Origin: an uncultured bacterium
GTDB lineage: Bacteria; Planctomycetota; Phycisphaerae; Phycisphaerales; SM1A02
DNA length: 35,538 bases
Assembly: GCA_903961015.1 (NCBI GenBank)
Contig: CAJCCX010000243.1
Location: 1-35,538 of the forward strand
Reading direction: 5' to 3'
This document shows, piece after piece, positions 1 through 11,100 of the stretch. Position 1 is the stretch's first letter; each line of letters opens with the position of its first letter. The notes beneath the pieces were generated by a model that was given only the letters and a program-made list of their open reading frames with translations, made no database searches and was not told where the DNA came from. A program made the position numbers and the translations under genes.

Positions 1-2
1 GC

Positions 3-587
3 GCATGGAGCGTTACGGATTGCGTGCGATATTTCCAGCAAGCGAAGCAACATGGACTTGGCATTCGAGTCCACACGGATCAATTCAATTCACTGGGAAT
101 GATTCCAGCAGCACTAGAACTTGGTGCAATCAGTGTTGATCATTTGGAGGCTGCAACCGATGCAGACTTGGACCTTGTTGCGCGAAGCAAGACAATCGCA
201 GTTGGTCTTCCTGCAACTGCATTTTGCTTGGGGACTCCATGCATTCAAGCGCGAAAATTTATCGACGCAGGTGGAGCACTTGCACTTGCGACGAATGCAA
301 ATCCTGGCAGCGCCCCCGTTCGAGCAATCCCGATTGTTCTTTCGTTTGCAGTTCGCGAAATGAAAATGACTCCTGCCGAAGCGATTACGAGCGTGACTTG
401 GAATGCCGCATGTGTGCTTGGAATGACTGACCAATGCGGATCGATCGCAGTTGGGAAATCTGCCGATATCGTTCTGTGGCCTTTCAAAGATGAACGCGCG
501 CTGGGCTACGAACTTTCTGGGGCACTTCCAGAAATCGTCATGGCTGGTGGCAGAGTCATCACCCCGCACTCGCTCGACGTGGGATAA
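3..587 (+). CDS. hutI: Imidazolonepropionase, C-terminal part (5' end outside window)
   Basis: Reading frame open to the left edge; HTDQFNSLGMIPAALELGAISVDHLEAATD, LPATAFCLG and the amidohydrolase tail (GSIAVGKSADIVLW) are typical of HutI. Confidence 0.9.
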   Translation, partial: AWSVTDCVRYFQQAKQHGLGIRVHTDQFNSLGMIPAALELGAISVDHLEAATDADLDLVARSKTIAVGLPATAFCLGTPCIQARKFIDAGGALALATNANPGSAPVRAIPIVLSFAVREMKMTPAEAITSVTWNAACVLGMTDQCGSIAVGKSADIVLWPFKDERALGYELSGALPEIVMAGGRVITPHSLDVG

Positions 588-593
588 TCTAGA

Positions 594-1403
594 ATGATGA
601 TTTCCGCACGAGAGATTGCATCAGCCACCGCAGCGGCAGCGTGCGTTTCACGTACGCATGAAGCGATCGCTGAATATCTCAAAGAAGGACAGACCCTTGC
701 AGAGATTGATTCATTTGTCGAGCGCACATTAAATCGCCTTGATTGCAAGTCATGCTTCTTGGGATACAAGGTGCGAGGCCATCCTCCATTCCCAAGTCAC
801 GCTTGCATTTCTGTCAATGAATGCGTTGTGCACGGAACGCATGACATGACAACGAAGGGAATCTTAGAAGGCGACTTGGTATCGATCGACATTGGCGTTC
901 GTCATCAAGGCTGGATCGGTGATGCGGCGTGGACATATTTGATCAAATCTGGCGATGACGTTTCGTATGCGCTGCTGCGAAGTGGACGAGAAAGTTTGCG
1001 GCGTGGGGTCGCTGCGATGCAGCCTGGGCGGCCCTTGATTGATTGGGCTCGCGCCGTGCAAAACTGCGTCGAAAAGGAAAGTGGCTTTTTTCTCGTGCGC
1101 GGATTGGGCGGTCATGGTTATGGAAAAACTCTGCACGCTCCCCCATTTGTCTCCAATGTTGTGCCGACATATCCTGGCGAGTGGAGCGAAGCCTGGACAA
1201 CGTTCAAGCCTGGAATGTTGATCGCAGTCGAACCGATGATCGCCGTCAGCACAACAGAGATTGTCTCGCAAGGAACTGCATGGCCGATCTTGACTTGTGA
1301 TGGTTCGCTGAGTGTTCATTATGAAGCCGATGTTCTTATCACCGCAGATGGACCAGTCAATCTGACCGCAGATCTTTTTGCGCTGCCCGATGTCGTGGGT
1401 TGA
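594..1403 (+). CDS. map: Type I methionyl aminopeptidase
   Basis: FPSHACISVNECVVHGT, GDLVSIDIGV, GHGYGKTLHAPPFV, GMLIAVEPM motifs. Confidence 0.93.
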   Translation: MMISAREIASATAAAACVSRTHEAIAEYLKEGQTLAEIDSFVERTLNRLDCKSCFLGYKVRGHPPFPSHACISVNECVVHGTHDMTTKGILEGDLVSIDIGVRHQGWIGDAAWTYLIKSGDDVSYALLRSGRESLRRGVAAMQPGRPLIDWARAVQNCVEKESGFFLVRGLGGHGYGKTLHAPPFVSNVVPTYPGEWSEAWTTFKPGMLIAVEPMIAVSTTEIVSQGTAWPILTCDGSLSVHYEADVLITADGPVNLTADLFALPDVVG

Positions 1404-1448
1404 TTTCGCAAGTCCACGGCGAATCGCAAGAGAGATACTCTTCACGAT

Positions 1449-2684
1449 ATGACAATTGCACCGAAGGCTTTACTTCTTGAATCGATTCATCCCGTTGCGG
1501 ATTCGATCTTGATCGAAGCTGGCTTTCAAGTGCAGCGCATCGCAAGCGCTCTTGCTGGAACAGAACTTGACCGTGCACTTGATGGCGTGAGCGTCGTGGG
1601 GATTCGATCCAAGACTGAAATGCGCGCGGCGCAGTTTGCCAATCATGCCAGCCTCGTTGCAGTCGGATGCTTCTGCATCGGTACGAATCAGGTTGATTTG
1701 CTTGCTGCCGAAGCAAGTGGATCCGCAGTTTTCAATTCGCCTTTCAGCAATACGCGCAGCGTTGCAGAGATGACTGTTGCAGAAGCAATTTGCCTTTTTC
1801 GAAGGCTTTTTGAAAAATCTGCGCAGTTGCATGCAGGTCGCTGGGACAAATCTGCAAGTCGTTCGCACGAAGTTCGCGGGCGAACGCTTGGGATCGTTGG
1901 ATACGGCCATATCGGCTCGCAAGTCAGCGTGCTGGCAGAATCGCTTGGAATGCGGGTGATTTTCTTCGATGTTGTTCGCAAGTTGCCACTTGGAAACGCA
2001 CAATCAAGACCATCGCTTGAAGCACTGCTGCGTGATGCAGATTGCGTCACGCTGCATGTTCCAGAAACGCAACAAACGATGGGATTCATCGGCGCGCGCC
2101 AAATTGCATTGATGAAGCCGGGTGCAATTTTGATCAACAATGCGCGTGGATCTGTTGTCGATCTTGATGCACTTGCTGCAGCACTGCGCGATGGGCGACT
2201 CGGCGGAGCTGCGCTCGATGTCTTTCCAACCGAACCTGCTGCGACAGGTGATCCATTCAATTCACCCATGCAGACGTGTCCAACGGCGATACTCACTCCA
2301 CACATTGGTGGATCAACCGAGGAGGCTCAAGAATCCATCGCCGCAGAAGTCGCAGAAAAACTTGTTCGTTTTTGGCATCACGGATCGACTGATACATCTG
2401 TCAATATTCCTCAAGTCGATTTGCCAGTACTTCGAGAAGGACAACTTCGCATTTTGCATGTGCACCGAAATGTTCCTGGCGTGTTGGGATCGATGCACAC
2501 ACTTTTGGCAAAGGCAGGAATCAATATCAACGCCGAATATCTGCAGTCCAATCCCCGAACGAGTTATGTGATCTTGGATGTCGAAGGCTTTGAAGATCCC
2601 AAGTTGCTCGATGGAATTGGAGCAATGCCAGAAACGATTCGGATGCGAACGACATCTGGACCAGCGATTTCATTTCAGTCGTAG
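1449..2684 (+). CDS. serA: D-3-phosphoglycerate dehydrogenase with C-terminal ACT domain
   Basis: 411 aa; GCFCIGTNQVDL, GIVGYGHIGSQVSVLAESLGM, NNARGSVVD, HIGGSTEEAQ, and ACT-like LHVHRNVPGVLGSMHTLLAKAGINI; resembles the E. coli-type SerA. Confidence 0.93.
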   Translation: MTIAPKALLLESIHPVADSILIEAGFQVQRIASALAGTELDRALDGVSVVGIRSKTEMRAAQFANHASLVAVGCFCIGTNQVDLLAAEASGSAVFNSPFSNTRSVAEMTVAEAICLFRRLFEKSAQLHAGRWDKSASRSHEVRGRTLGIVGYGHIGSQVSVLAESLGMRVIFFDVVRKLPLGNAQSRPSLEALLRDADCVTLHVPETQQTMGFIGARQIALMKPGAILINNARGSVVDLDALAAALRDGRLGGAALDVFPTEPAATGDPFNSPMQTCPTAILTPHIGGSTEEAQESIAAEVAEKLVRFWHHGSTDTSVNIPQVDLPVLREGQLRILHVHRNVPGVLGSMHTLLAKAGININAEYLQSNPRTSYVILDVEGFEDPKLLDGIGAMPETIRMRTTSGPAISFQS

Positions 2685-2694
2685 CATCGTCAAT

Positions 2695-4884
2695 ATGACA
2701 AATTTCACTCAGGTTCAAGCTCTTTCAACTATTTCCATTTCAACATTTTGCTTGTTCATTGCCATCGATTCATTTGCGGCTCCTCCCGCAACTCGCTCTG
2801 AACCAGTTTCAGATCTTGTGCAAGGCGAAACGATCACCGACGAATATCGGTGGCTTGAAATGCTCGAAAAAGATTCGCCTGAAGTTCTGGATTGGACGAC
2901 TGCTCAGAACGATCGCACGCAATCAATATTGAATGCACTTCCATGTCATGCGCAACTCGAAAAGCAACTCGCTCCACTCATGTCGATTGGATCGGTGGGA
3001 CTTCCCAAGCGCGAAGGCGCCAGTGCATTCTGGACCGAGCGAGAAGGAAATCAGAATCAGCCAATTTTGTATTTCGCACCAGACCTCTCCGCACCTGCGG
3101 TTTCTGGAAACGCTGTCGCTGTATCAAATGGACCTTCACGCGCTGACAAGAAAGTTCTGCTCGATGTCAACACAATCGATGCAAAAGGCCTGACAAGTTT
3201 GGATTGGTGGGAGCCATCACAAGATGGACGTCGCGTCGCATTTGGAACTTCAAAATCGGGAAGCGAAATGAGTGTTCTTCATGTGATGAATGTCGCGACA
3301 GGAGATTGGTTGAGCGATGAAATTTCTGGGAAGGTGTCTTTCGATGGTTGGTCTCCAAGCGGTGACGCGTTTTTATATTCGCAGCTGGCGGATCCCGCGG
3401 ATCCCTATTCGCGCGAAATTCGTTGGCATCAAATCGGACATCACACGCGCCATGATCCCCTGATTTATCGGCAAAAAGAACCAAGTGTGGTTCCAGGTGC
3501 GGGACTGTCGCGAGATGGTCGGTGGATCATCGTCTCGCAATCTCACGGCTGGCAATCAAACGATCTCTTTGTCGGCGACTTTGCTCAGTGGCAACGCGCA
3601 GGCATGCCAAGCGGTTCTTTGCCGCTTGTGCCAGTTGCGGTTGGACTTGATGGAAATTTTCGTCCTTCAGCGATCATCGGTGACACGATGTTTATGCTCT
3701 CATCGCTCGATACTCCAAAGGGATCGCTCTGGGCTGTCGACATGAATTCGCCTGCACGCGAAAATTGGAAACCGATCATTGCAACGCGTCCGGACGAAGT
3801 ACTGGAATCTGTGGCATATTGTGGCGGGTTGTTGGTTGCGTCCTATTCCAAAGATGTTTGCAGTCGGATTGAGCGATTCACATCGAGCGGGCTCAGCCTT
3901 GGCGAAATCAAATTGCCTGGCCTTGGCAGCGCGTCCGTTGCTACAGACGAGACGCGCACCACTGGCTTCGTGAGTTACACAAGTTTCAATGAACCGCGAT
4001 CGATTTATTCAGTTGATTTCAAGAGTGGGTCAATGACACTGTGGGCTCGTCCCACAGTGCCGATCAACCCATCAAGCGTGACGGTTTCGCAAGTTTTTGT
4101 CACAAGCAAGGACGGCACAAAGATTCCAATGTTCATCGTGCACAAGGCGGGATTGGTGCTCAACGGAGAATCCCCGACAATTCTCTATGGTTATGGCGGA
4201 TTTAATGTCAGCCTCGATCCAGCATTCAATGCAACAAATTGGCCTTGGTACGAAGGCGGCGGCGTCTATGCGATTGCAAATCTTCGCGGTGGCAGTGAAT
4301 ATGGAGAAGATTGGCACAAAGCTGGAATGCGTGCAAATAAGCAAAATGTATTTGATGATTTTTATGCGTGCGCCGAGTGGTTGATCTCATCAAAGTTTAC
4401 AAATTCAAAGCATCTTGCGATTCAAGGTGGATCAAATGGCGGACTCTTGACTGGCGTTGCAGTCACACAGAGGCCAGATCTTTTTTGTGCCGCGATTAGC
4501 GCTGTCCCCCTGCTTGACATGATTCGATATCACCAATTTTTGATCGCGAAGTTCTGGGTACCAGAGTATGGATCGAGCGAAGACGTCGAGCAATTCGGAT
4601 GGATTCGCAAGTACAGCCCATACCAGCATGTCACCAAAGGAACGAAGTATCCCGCAGTTTTGTTTACCGCCGGCGAAAATGATTCACGGGTTCATCCACT
4701 TCATGCGCGCAAGATGGCGGCTCGCATGCAAGCGCTCAGCGCGAATGATGATGCCAGTGATCCGATTCTGCTGTGGGTCGATCGCAATGCAGGACACGGA
4801 CAAGGAAAACCACTTGCAAATCGAATCGCAGAACAGGCTGATCAATGGGCATTCATGATGTGGCAGACTGGAATGTGTCGCTAG
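2695..4884 (+). CDS. Prolyl oligopeptidase family (S9A) serine peptidase, likely exported
   Basis: ATG at 2695 gives a hydrophobic signal-like N-terminus (STISISTFCLFIAIDSFA); DEYRWLEML, YGYGGFNVSL, NLRGGSEYGEDWHKAG, GGSNGGLL, AGHGQGKP motifs. Confidence 0.92.
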   Translation: MTNFTQVQALSTISISTFCLFIAIDSFAAPPATRSEPVSDLVQGETITDEYRWLEMLEKDSPEVLDWTTAQNDRTQSILNALPCHAQLEKQLAPLMSIGSVGLPKREGASAFWTEREGNQNQPILYFAPDLSAPAVSGNAVAVSNGPSRADKKVLLDVNTIDAKGLTSLDWWEPSQDGRRVAFGTSKSGSEMSVLHVMNVATGDWLSDEISGKVSFDGWSPSGDAFLYSQLADPADPYSREIRWHQIGHHTRHDPLIYRQKEPSVVPGAGLSRDGRWIIVSQSHGWQSNDLFVGDFAQWQRAGMPSGSLPLVPVAVGLDGNFRPSAIIGDTMFMLSSLDTPKGSLWAVDMNSPARENWKPIIATRPDEVLESVAYCGGLLVASYSKDVCSRIERFTSSGLSLGEIKLPGLGSASVATDETRTTGFVSYTSFNEPRSIYSVDFKSGSMTLWARPTVPINPSSVTVSQVFVTSKDGTKIPMFIVHKAGLVLNGESPTILYGYGGFNVSLDPAFNATNWPWYEGGGVYAIANLRGGSEYGEDWHKAGMRANKQNVFDDFYACAEWLISSKFTNSKHLAIQGGSNGGLLTGVAVTQRPDLFCAAISAVPLLDMIRYHQFLIAKFWVPEYGSSEDVEQFGWIRKYSPYQHVTKGTKYPAVLFTAGENDSRVHPLHARKMAARMQALSANDDASDPILLWVDRNAGHGQGKPLANRIAEQADQWAFMMWQTGMCR

Positions 4885-4937
4885 TGCACTCGAAGTAGAA
4901 TTCATCGCAGAATTCAGGGCAAAATTGCAACCAAAAT

Positions 4938-7211
4938 TCAGGCGATGACTTCCAACTTGGCATATTCCAACACCAGCGTCCGCACACCCGCGCTTCGAAA
5001 GCGAACTCGAACGCTCGTCAGACTTCCTCGCGGCAGAACTTCTTCGACAGTTCCAATACCAAACTGCGCATGACGAACGATGGTTCCTGCGGGAAATCCA
5101 CCATCGCCCCCACGGCGTGAACCTCCAACCCCCTGCCGACCTGCATGCCGCCGATTTTCATCCTGCCCGCGTGCGTCGTCTTCAAATTCCACGCGTTCTG
5201 TCAGGTCGAGGCGCTGAATATTATTACCACTGATTTCCCGTAGAAAACCACTTTCAATCGTTCGCATGCGAAGTCCGCGCATTGCACGAGTTGCTGCACA
5301 CGTCAGCAGCAGACTTCGTTCGCTTCGCGTGATGCCGACAAACAGGAGCCGACGTTCTTCCTCGACTGCCTGCGGCGAATCCATTGAACGCGCATGCGGC
5401 AAAAGTCCCTCTTCGATTCCCACGATTGCAACGGTGTGAAATTCCAGCCCCTTTGAAGCGTGGAGCGACATCAAAGTGACAACGCCACGCTCCGGATCCA
5501 CAGCATCAGAATCTGCGACGAGCGCGACGGATTCGAGAAAACCACGCAGCGCATCGCCGAGCGTCGGCGCGCGAGCATCTGGCTGAGATTCTGGCAGCAC
5601 ATACAGGCTGGCGGCGTTGGCGACTTCTTGAACATTCGACTTACGATCTGCGGCATCTTGATCGTCATCTGCGATTGCGGCAGCTGCTCGTTCGAGTCCC
5701 GCCTCGGTGATCAATCGCGCAACGAATGGCCCAAGATTTTCCGCAGGCTTCATCTCTAATTCGCTGCGATATCGAGCCAAAACCATCACAAGTCCATCGA
5801 TTGATTTTGCAGTTCTTTCGGCAATTCCAGCTTGTCGAGCCATCATCATCGCCTCTAGAAGCGAACACCCCCGAGCGACTGATATTGCAGCACATTTGCT
5901 GATCGATGTCGCACCGATTCCACGCGCCGGCACATTGATAATTCGGCGCAACGCTTGTTCATCCAGCGGATTCACCAGTGCACGCAGATAACTCAACGTA
6001 TCACGGACTTCTCGTCGTTCATAAAAAACCGTTCCGCGCGCAATGACATATGGGATATTTCGCCGCCGCAGCGCATCCTCCATCGTGCGGCTGAGCGAAT
6101 TCATTCTGTACAAAACCGCCATCTCTTTCCACTGAATTCCCTCACGATTTGCGCGCTGGAATTCTTCGACGACAAAATTTGCTTCGGATGTTTCATCAGA
6201 CAACATGGCTATTTTTGGCGGAACTCCTTCGCCAAGTCCGGTAAAAAGATCCTTGTGTCGGCGAGCAGAATTGCGGCGAATCAACTGATCTGCAACAGCG
6301 ACTATGTGGGATGTCGAACGAAAATTCTCGCCGAGTGGCACAACTGTCGCTCCGGGATAGTGCTCTTCAAATTCGAGAATGTTTGAAATATCCGCTCCGC
6401 GCCAGGCATAAATGGATTGGTCGGGATCGCCGACCACACAAATGTTGCGATGCTCGCGAGCGATTGAATGCGCGACCGTAAACTGCGCATGATTTGTGTC
6501 TTGATATTCATCGACCAAAACTTCTGCAAACCGCTCTTGTAATTGCGCTAAAACCACAGGATCGTCGCGAAGCATCCGAGCCGTTCGCATCAGCAAGTCA
6601 TCGAAGTCAAGTGCGTTCTGCCGAACCAACTCTTGTTCATAGATCGCATAGATGCGAGCGATGGTGCGCTGGCGGAAGTCAAGCGCATTTTGCGCATATT
6701 CCGCAGCAGAAAGCAACCGATTCTTCGCAGAAGAAATCTCCGTTGCCACCGAACCAACTTGCCACTGCGCAGTTTCGAGATTCGCTCGTCCGATCGCCGC
6801 TTTGATGACTGCATGCGCGTCATCCATGTCGAAGATGGAAAACTCTGCCGCAAGAGGTTTCTGCCCAATGCCAGCAGCGAGACTTTCTGGACCAAATCTG
6901 CGCAGAATCCCCGCAGAAAATGAGTGAAATGTACTGACGACCAATCCACGACGACCTGGTGCATCGGCAGGCACCAGCGCATCAACTCGAGCCTTCATTT
7001 CGCGTGCAGCTTTGTTCGTAAATGTCAGCGCAAGAATTTTCCACGCAGGAACACCTGCAGCGATTCTGCACGCAATTCTGCGTGTAATCACGCGTGTTTT
7101 TCCAGAGCCAGGCCCAGCGAGAACGAGAAGCGGACCGCCACAATGCATGACCGCTTGCCGTTGAGTTTCGGTCAAATCAACCAGCCACGGCTCATGAGAA
7201 TCGACGTCCAC
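4938..7211 (-). CDS. UvrD/PcrA-type superfamily 1 DNA helicase
   Basis: 757 aa; LAGPGSGKTRVITRR (Walker A), VDEYQDTNHAQF (Walker B), GDPDQSIYAWRGAD, LMSLHASKGLEF, VGITRSERSLLLTCA. Confidence 0.93.
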   Translation of the reverse strand: MDVDSHEPWLVDLTETQRQAVMHCGGPLLVLAGPGSGKTRVITRRIACRIAAGVPAWKILALTFTNKAAREMKARVDALVPADAPGRRGLVVSTFHSFSAGILRRFGPESLAAGIGQKPLAAEFSIFDMDDAHAVIKAAIGRANLETAQWQVGSVATEISSAKNRLLSAAEYAQNALDFRQRTIARIYAIYEQELVRQNALDFDDLLMRTARMLRDDPVVLAQLQERFAEVLVDEYQDTNHAQFTVAHSIAREHRNICVVGDPDQSIYAWRGADISNILEFEEHYPGATVVPLGENFRSTSHIVAVADQLIRRNSARRHKDLFTGLGEGVPPKIAMLSDETSEANFVVEEFQRANREGIQWKEMAVLYRMNSLSRTMEDALRRRNIPYVIARGTVFYERREVRDTLSYLRALVNPLDEQALRRIINVPARGIGATSISKCAAISVARGCSLLEAMMMARQAGIAERTAKSIDGLVMVLARYRSELEMKPAENLGPFVARLITEAGLERAAAAIADDDQDAADRKSNVQEVANAASLYVLPESQPDARAPTLGDALRGFLESVALVADSDAVDPERGVVTLMSLHASKGLEFHTVAIVGIEEGLLPHARSMDSPQAVEEERRLLFVGITRSERSLLLTCAATRAMRGLRMRTIESGFLREISGNNIQRLDLTERVEFEDDARGQDENRRHAGRQGVGGSRRGGDGGFPAGTIVRHAQFGIGTVEEVLPRGSLTSVRVRFRSAGVRTLVLEYAKLEVIA

Positions 7212-7466
7212 GCATGGAGTCTAATAGGCGAAAGAGACACCAACTGACAATCAGTCCACAAGGGATCTCAAACCATTGGTGGGCAAATCCAACCCCAAGT
7301 CTTTGTGTTTACAAGAGGTTAAGACCAAAAAGTCTATGTCCGACAAAATTCAAGATATTGTGGTGGATTTGCTATTGCCACCACAAGATGTTGGGGTAAA
7401 TTGGTTTGTGACCTCCTTTGTTGGAGCGCTCAGCGTGTGGGTTAGTCAGTGAGATTTACTTTTTTC

Positions 7467-7484
7467 GACTTTTTTGAAGGAGTC
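7467..7484 (+). promoter_or_regulatory. Possible hairpin occluding the dcd Shine-Dalgarno
   Basis: GACTTTTTTGAAGGAGTC: GACT/AGTC plus U-G/U-A pairs cover AAGGAG (7477-7482), upstream of ATG 7490. Confidence 0.3.
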
Positions 7485-7489
7485 AAACA

Positions 7490-8089
7490 ATGGGCATTCT
7501 GTGCGATACACAAATACGTGAATTGGTTGGAATCGAGCCCTTTGAAGAGAGCCGTAAACGAGACGGCGTGATTTCGTACGGCGTTTCAAGCTATGGATAC
7601 GACGTTCGCGTTGGAACGAAGTTCAAGATTTTCACCAATGCAACTTCAGGCGGAGTCGCCGTTGTTGACCCAAAGAATTTTTCAAGCGATCTCTTCATCT
7701 CAATCGACACCGAATTGACCAAGCGAGATCATGTCGTCATTCCACCAAATTCATTTGCGCTTGCTGAAACGATCGAAATTTTTTCCGTTCCGCGTGATGT
7801 CTTGGCCGTCTGCGTCGGAAAGTCCACCTATGCGCGCTGCGGAATTATTGTCAACGTCACACCTCTCGAGCCTGAATGGCGTGGCAAGGTCACGATTGAA
7901 ATTTCCAACACCACTCCCCTTCCAGCAAAGATTTATGCCAACGAAGGTATCGCACAAATGTTGTTCTTTAAGGCCGATCGCGTTTGCGCTACAAGTTACG
8001 CAGACAAAGGCGGCAAGTATCAAAATCAAAGCGGATTGACTCTCCCCCGAGTCGACGGTCACTCTCAAAATAAATCTGAACATCAGTAA
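7490..8089 (+). CDS. dcd: dCTP deaminase
   Basis: 199 aa; [80 protein letters not shown]. Confidence 0.95.
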   Translation: MGILCDTQIRELVGIEPFEESRKRDGVISYGVSSYGYDVRVGTKFKIFTNATSGGVAVVDPKNFSSDLFISIDTELTKRDHVVIPPNSFALAETIEIFSVPRDVLAVCVGKSTYARCGIIVNVTPLEPEWRGKVTIEISNTTPLPAKIYANEGIAQMLFFKADRVCATSYADKGGKYQNQSGLTLPRVDGHSQNKSEHQ

Positions 8090-8097
8090 GTTTTTCT

Positions 8098-8125
8098 CCC
8101 CAAAGGGGCTCACCGATGTTCGGTG
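8098..8125 (+). promoter_or_regulatory. Two adjacent short hairpins in the dcd-nrdJ intergenic region
   Basis: CCCC-AAA-GGGG (8098-8108) and CACCGA-TGT-TCGGTG (8111-8125), both perfect stems. Confidence 0.4.
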
Positions 8126-8182
8126 ATCCCATGCGTTTTATCTGTTCTCACATCATCAACCCAATTCCCGCAGGACGCACTC

Positions 8183-11100
8183 ATGAAAATTTCTCGACGA
8201 TTCACAACCAAAGACACGGATGTCTACACCACAACAGAATGGGCGACACGCTCAAGCAAGATCAAGAACCCGGACGGGTCCGTGGTTTTTGCGATGGATG
8301 ATGCCCAGATTCCAAAGGAGTGGAGTCAACTCGCAACCGATATTGTCGTCAGTAAATATTTCCGCAAGGCTGGAGTTCCACAAATCGGCGCTGACGGGAA
8401 GCCGACAACTGGACCAGAACGTTCAGTCAAGCAAGTCGTGCATCGACTTGCTGGATGTTGGAAACACTGGGGAGAAACGCACGGATATTTCGAAACAGCT
8501 GAAGATGCACAGGCGTTTTACGATGAAATCGCTTACATGCTCCTGAACCAAATGGCCGCCCCAAACAGCCCGCAGTGGTTCAACACAGGATTGGCCTGGG
8601 CGTATGGAATCAACGGCCCTGCCCAGGGACATTGGATCGCCGATCACCGAACCGGTGCTCTCGAACGCGCTCCCGATTCTTACACGCATCCACAGCCGCA
8701 CGCATGTTTCATTCAGTCCGTCAATGACGACTTGGTGAATGAAGGCGGCATTATGGATCTTTGGGTGCGCGAGGCGCGACTCTTCAAATATGGATCTGGA
8801 ACAGGCACAAATTTCTCCAGCCTTCGCGGAGACAGCGAGTCTCTTTCAGGTGGTGGAAAGAGTTCAGGCTTGATGAGTTTCCTCAAGATCGGCGACCGTG
8901 CTGCTGGAGCGATTAAGTCTGGCGGAACGACGCGACGCGCAGCAAAGATGTGTTGCTTGAATGTTGATCATCCAGATATCGAAGCGTTTGTAAATTGGAA
9001 AGTCCGAGAAGAAATTAAGGTTGCTGCGTTGGTCGAAGGAATGAAGAAGTTGAGCAAATCGCAGCATGCAGTTGCAGATCGACTCGGTTTGAAATTGGAT
9101 TATGACTTCAACGGTGAATCGTATTACACCGTCAGCGGTCAGAATTCCAATAACTCCGTACGACTCAGCGACGAGTTCATGGACGCCGTAAACACCGACG
9201 GAAATTGGAATCTCATTCGTCGTACCGATGGCGAAGTTGCCAAATCGCTCAATGCGCGCGAACTTTGGGGACAAATCAACGAAGCTGCATGGCACTGTGC
9301 AGACCCTGGCGTCCAATTCGATTCGACAATCAATGCTTGGCACACGTGCCCCGAAGGTGGACGAATCAATGCGAGTAATCCATGCAGCGAATACATGTTC
9401 CTCGACAACACGGCGTGCAATTTGGCGTCGATCAATCTGTTGAAGTTCTATGATTCACGAACGAGAAACTTCGACATTGCAGGCTACGAACATGCAATTC
9501 ACCTCTGGACGATGGTCTTGGAAATTTCGGTGTTGATGGCCTGTTTCCCATCGAAGGAAATCGCCGAACTCTCTTGGAAGTATCGCACGCTTGGATTGGG
9601 TTATGCCAATCTCGGCGCCATGCTGATGCAAGCGGGAACCCCGTACGACAGCGATGAAGGCCGCGCCATTTGCGGAACTCTCAGCGCAATTTTGACTGGT
9701 CGCTCATATGCATCGAGCGCCCTGCTTGCGGCGGAACACGGAGCTTTCGAAGGCTTTGACGAAAACCGCCAGCACATGCTGCGTGTCATTCGCAATCATC
9801 ACCGCGCTGCAAATGGTGTTGCTCGCGACAGCGATGATTATGAATCGCTGCGCTCGCGACCGGTGCCGATCAATCACAAACTCTTTCATGAAAACCGTAT
9901 TGCTCTTGCAAATGCTGACCAACTTCTAGCAAGCGCAACATCTGCGTGGGACGATGCACTCGCTCTGGGTGAGCAATTTGGTTATCGCAATGCGCAAGTC
10001 ACTGTGATTGCGCCGACTGGAACAATTGGCTTGTTGATGGATTGCGACACAACAGGTGTTGAGCCAGACTTCGCACTCACCAAATTCAAGAAGCTTGCTG
10101 GCGGTGGCTACTTCAAGATCGCAAATCAGTCCGTGCGACCCGCACTTTCTGCGCTTGGATATGACATCAAAGAAACAGATGCAATTCTCAAATATGTGAT
10201 GGGAACGCTGACTCTTGATGAGAAAATCCCAGCAACCGACGGTAGCGCTTCAGTCGGATTCCAGAGCCAAACGCTGAGTGAATTCCTGCTTGAGAAGGGT
10301 TTCACTAGCGCAGAATTGGTCAAAGTCGAAAATGGTTTGCCGACCGTCTTTGAATTGTCATTCGCATTTACTGCGTGGTCAATTCCAGAGCGCATTCTGA
10401 CTGGACTTGGAATCAACGCGGAAAAAGCTCGTGCGGACGAGAAATTCAATGGCCTTCGTGTGCTTGGACTGAATGGTCGACAGATCGACGCGCTCAATCG
10501 AACGATCTGCGGAACGCAGACGATCGAAGGCGCTCCACATCTTCTGCCAGAACATCTTGCGGTCTTTGATTGCGCGAACCGCTGCGGAGCACTTGGAACT
10601 CGATTCATCAAGCCGAGTGGTCACATTCACATGATGGCTGCAGCGCAACCATTCATCTCGGGAGCAATCTCGAAGACTGTCAATCTGCCCAACGATGCAA
10701 CTGTCGAAGAAATCGGCGCGTGCTATCAACTCTCTTGGGAACTTGGAATCAAGGCAAACGCGCTTTATCGAGATGGCTGCAAGTTGAGCCAGCCACTTTC
10801 AACAAAGTCTGAAGCTTCCGATCATGCTGAAGAGGAAGACCTTGATGGGCTTGAGGAAGAAAGCAAAAACGCAGAGAAGACACAGGTCGCAATCGTTGCG
10901 CTCGAACCTCGAATCATCGAAGTTGAACGCATCGTCGAGCGTGTCGTGGAACGAGTTGTCGAACGTGTCATCGAAAGACCGATGCGCCGGCGATTGCTTG
11001 ATACTCGTCACTCAATCACGCACAAATTTAATGTGGGTGGTCACGAGGGATATCTCATCGTTGGCCTCTATGAAGATGGACGACCCGGAGAGTTGTTCAT

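Noticed and set aside
7212-7489. Cobalamin riboswitch or NrdR box upstream of dcd/nrdJ
   Set aside because: Expected because nrdJ is B12-dependent, but no B12-box or NrdR-like palindrome was seen.
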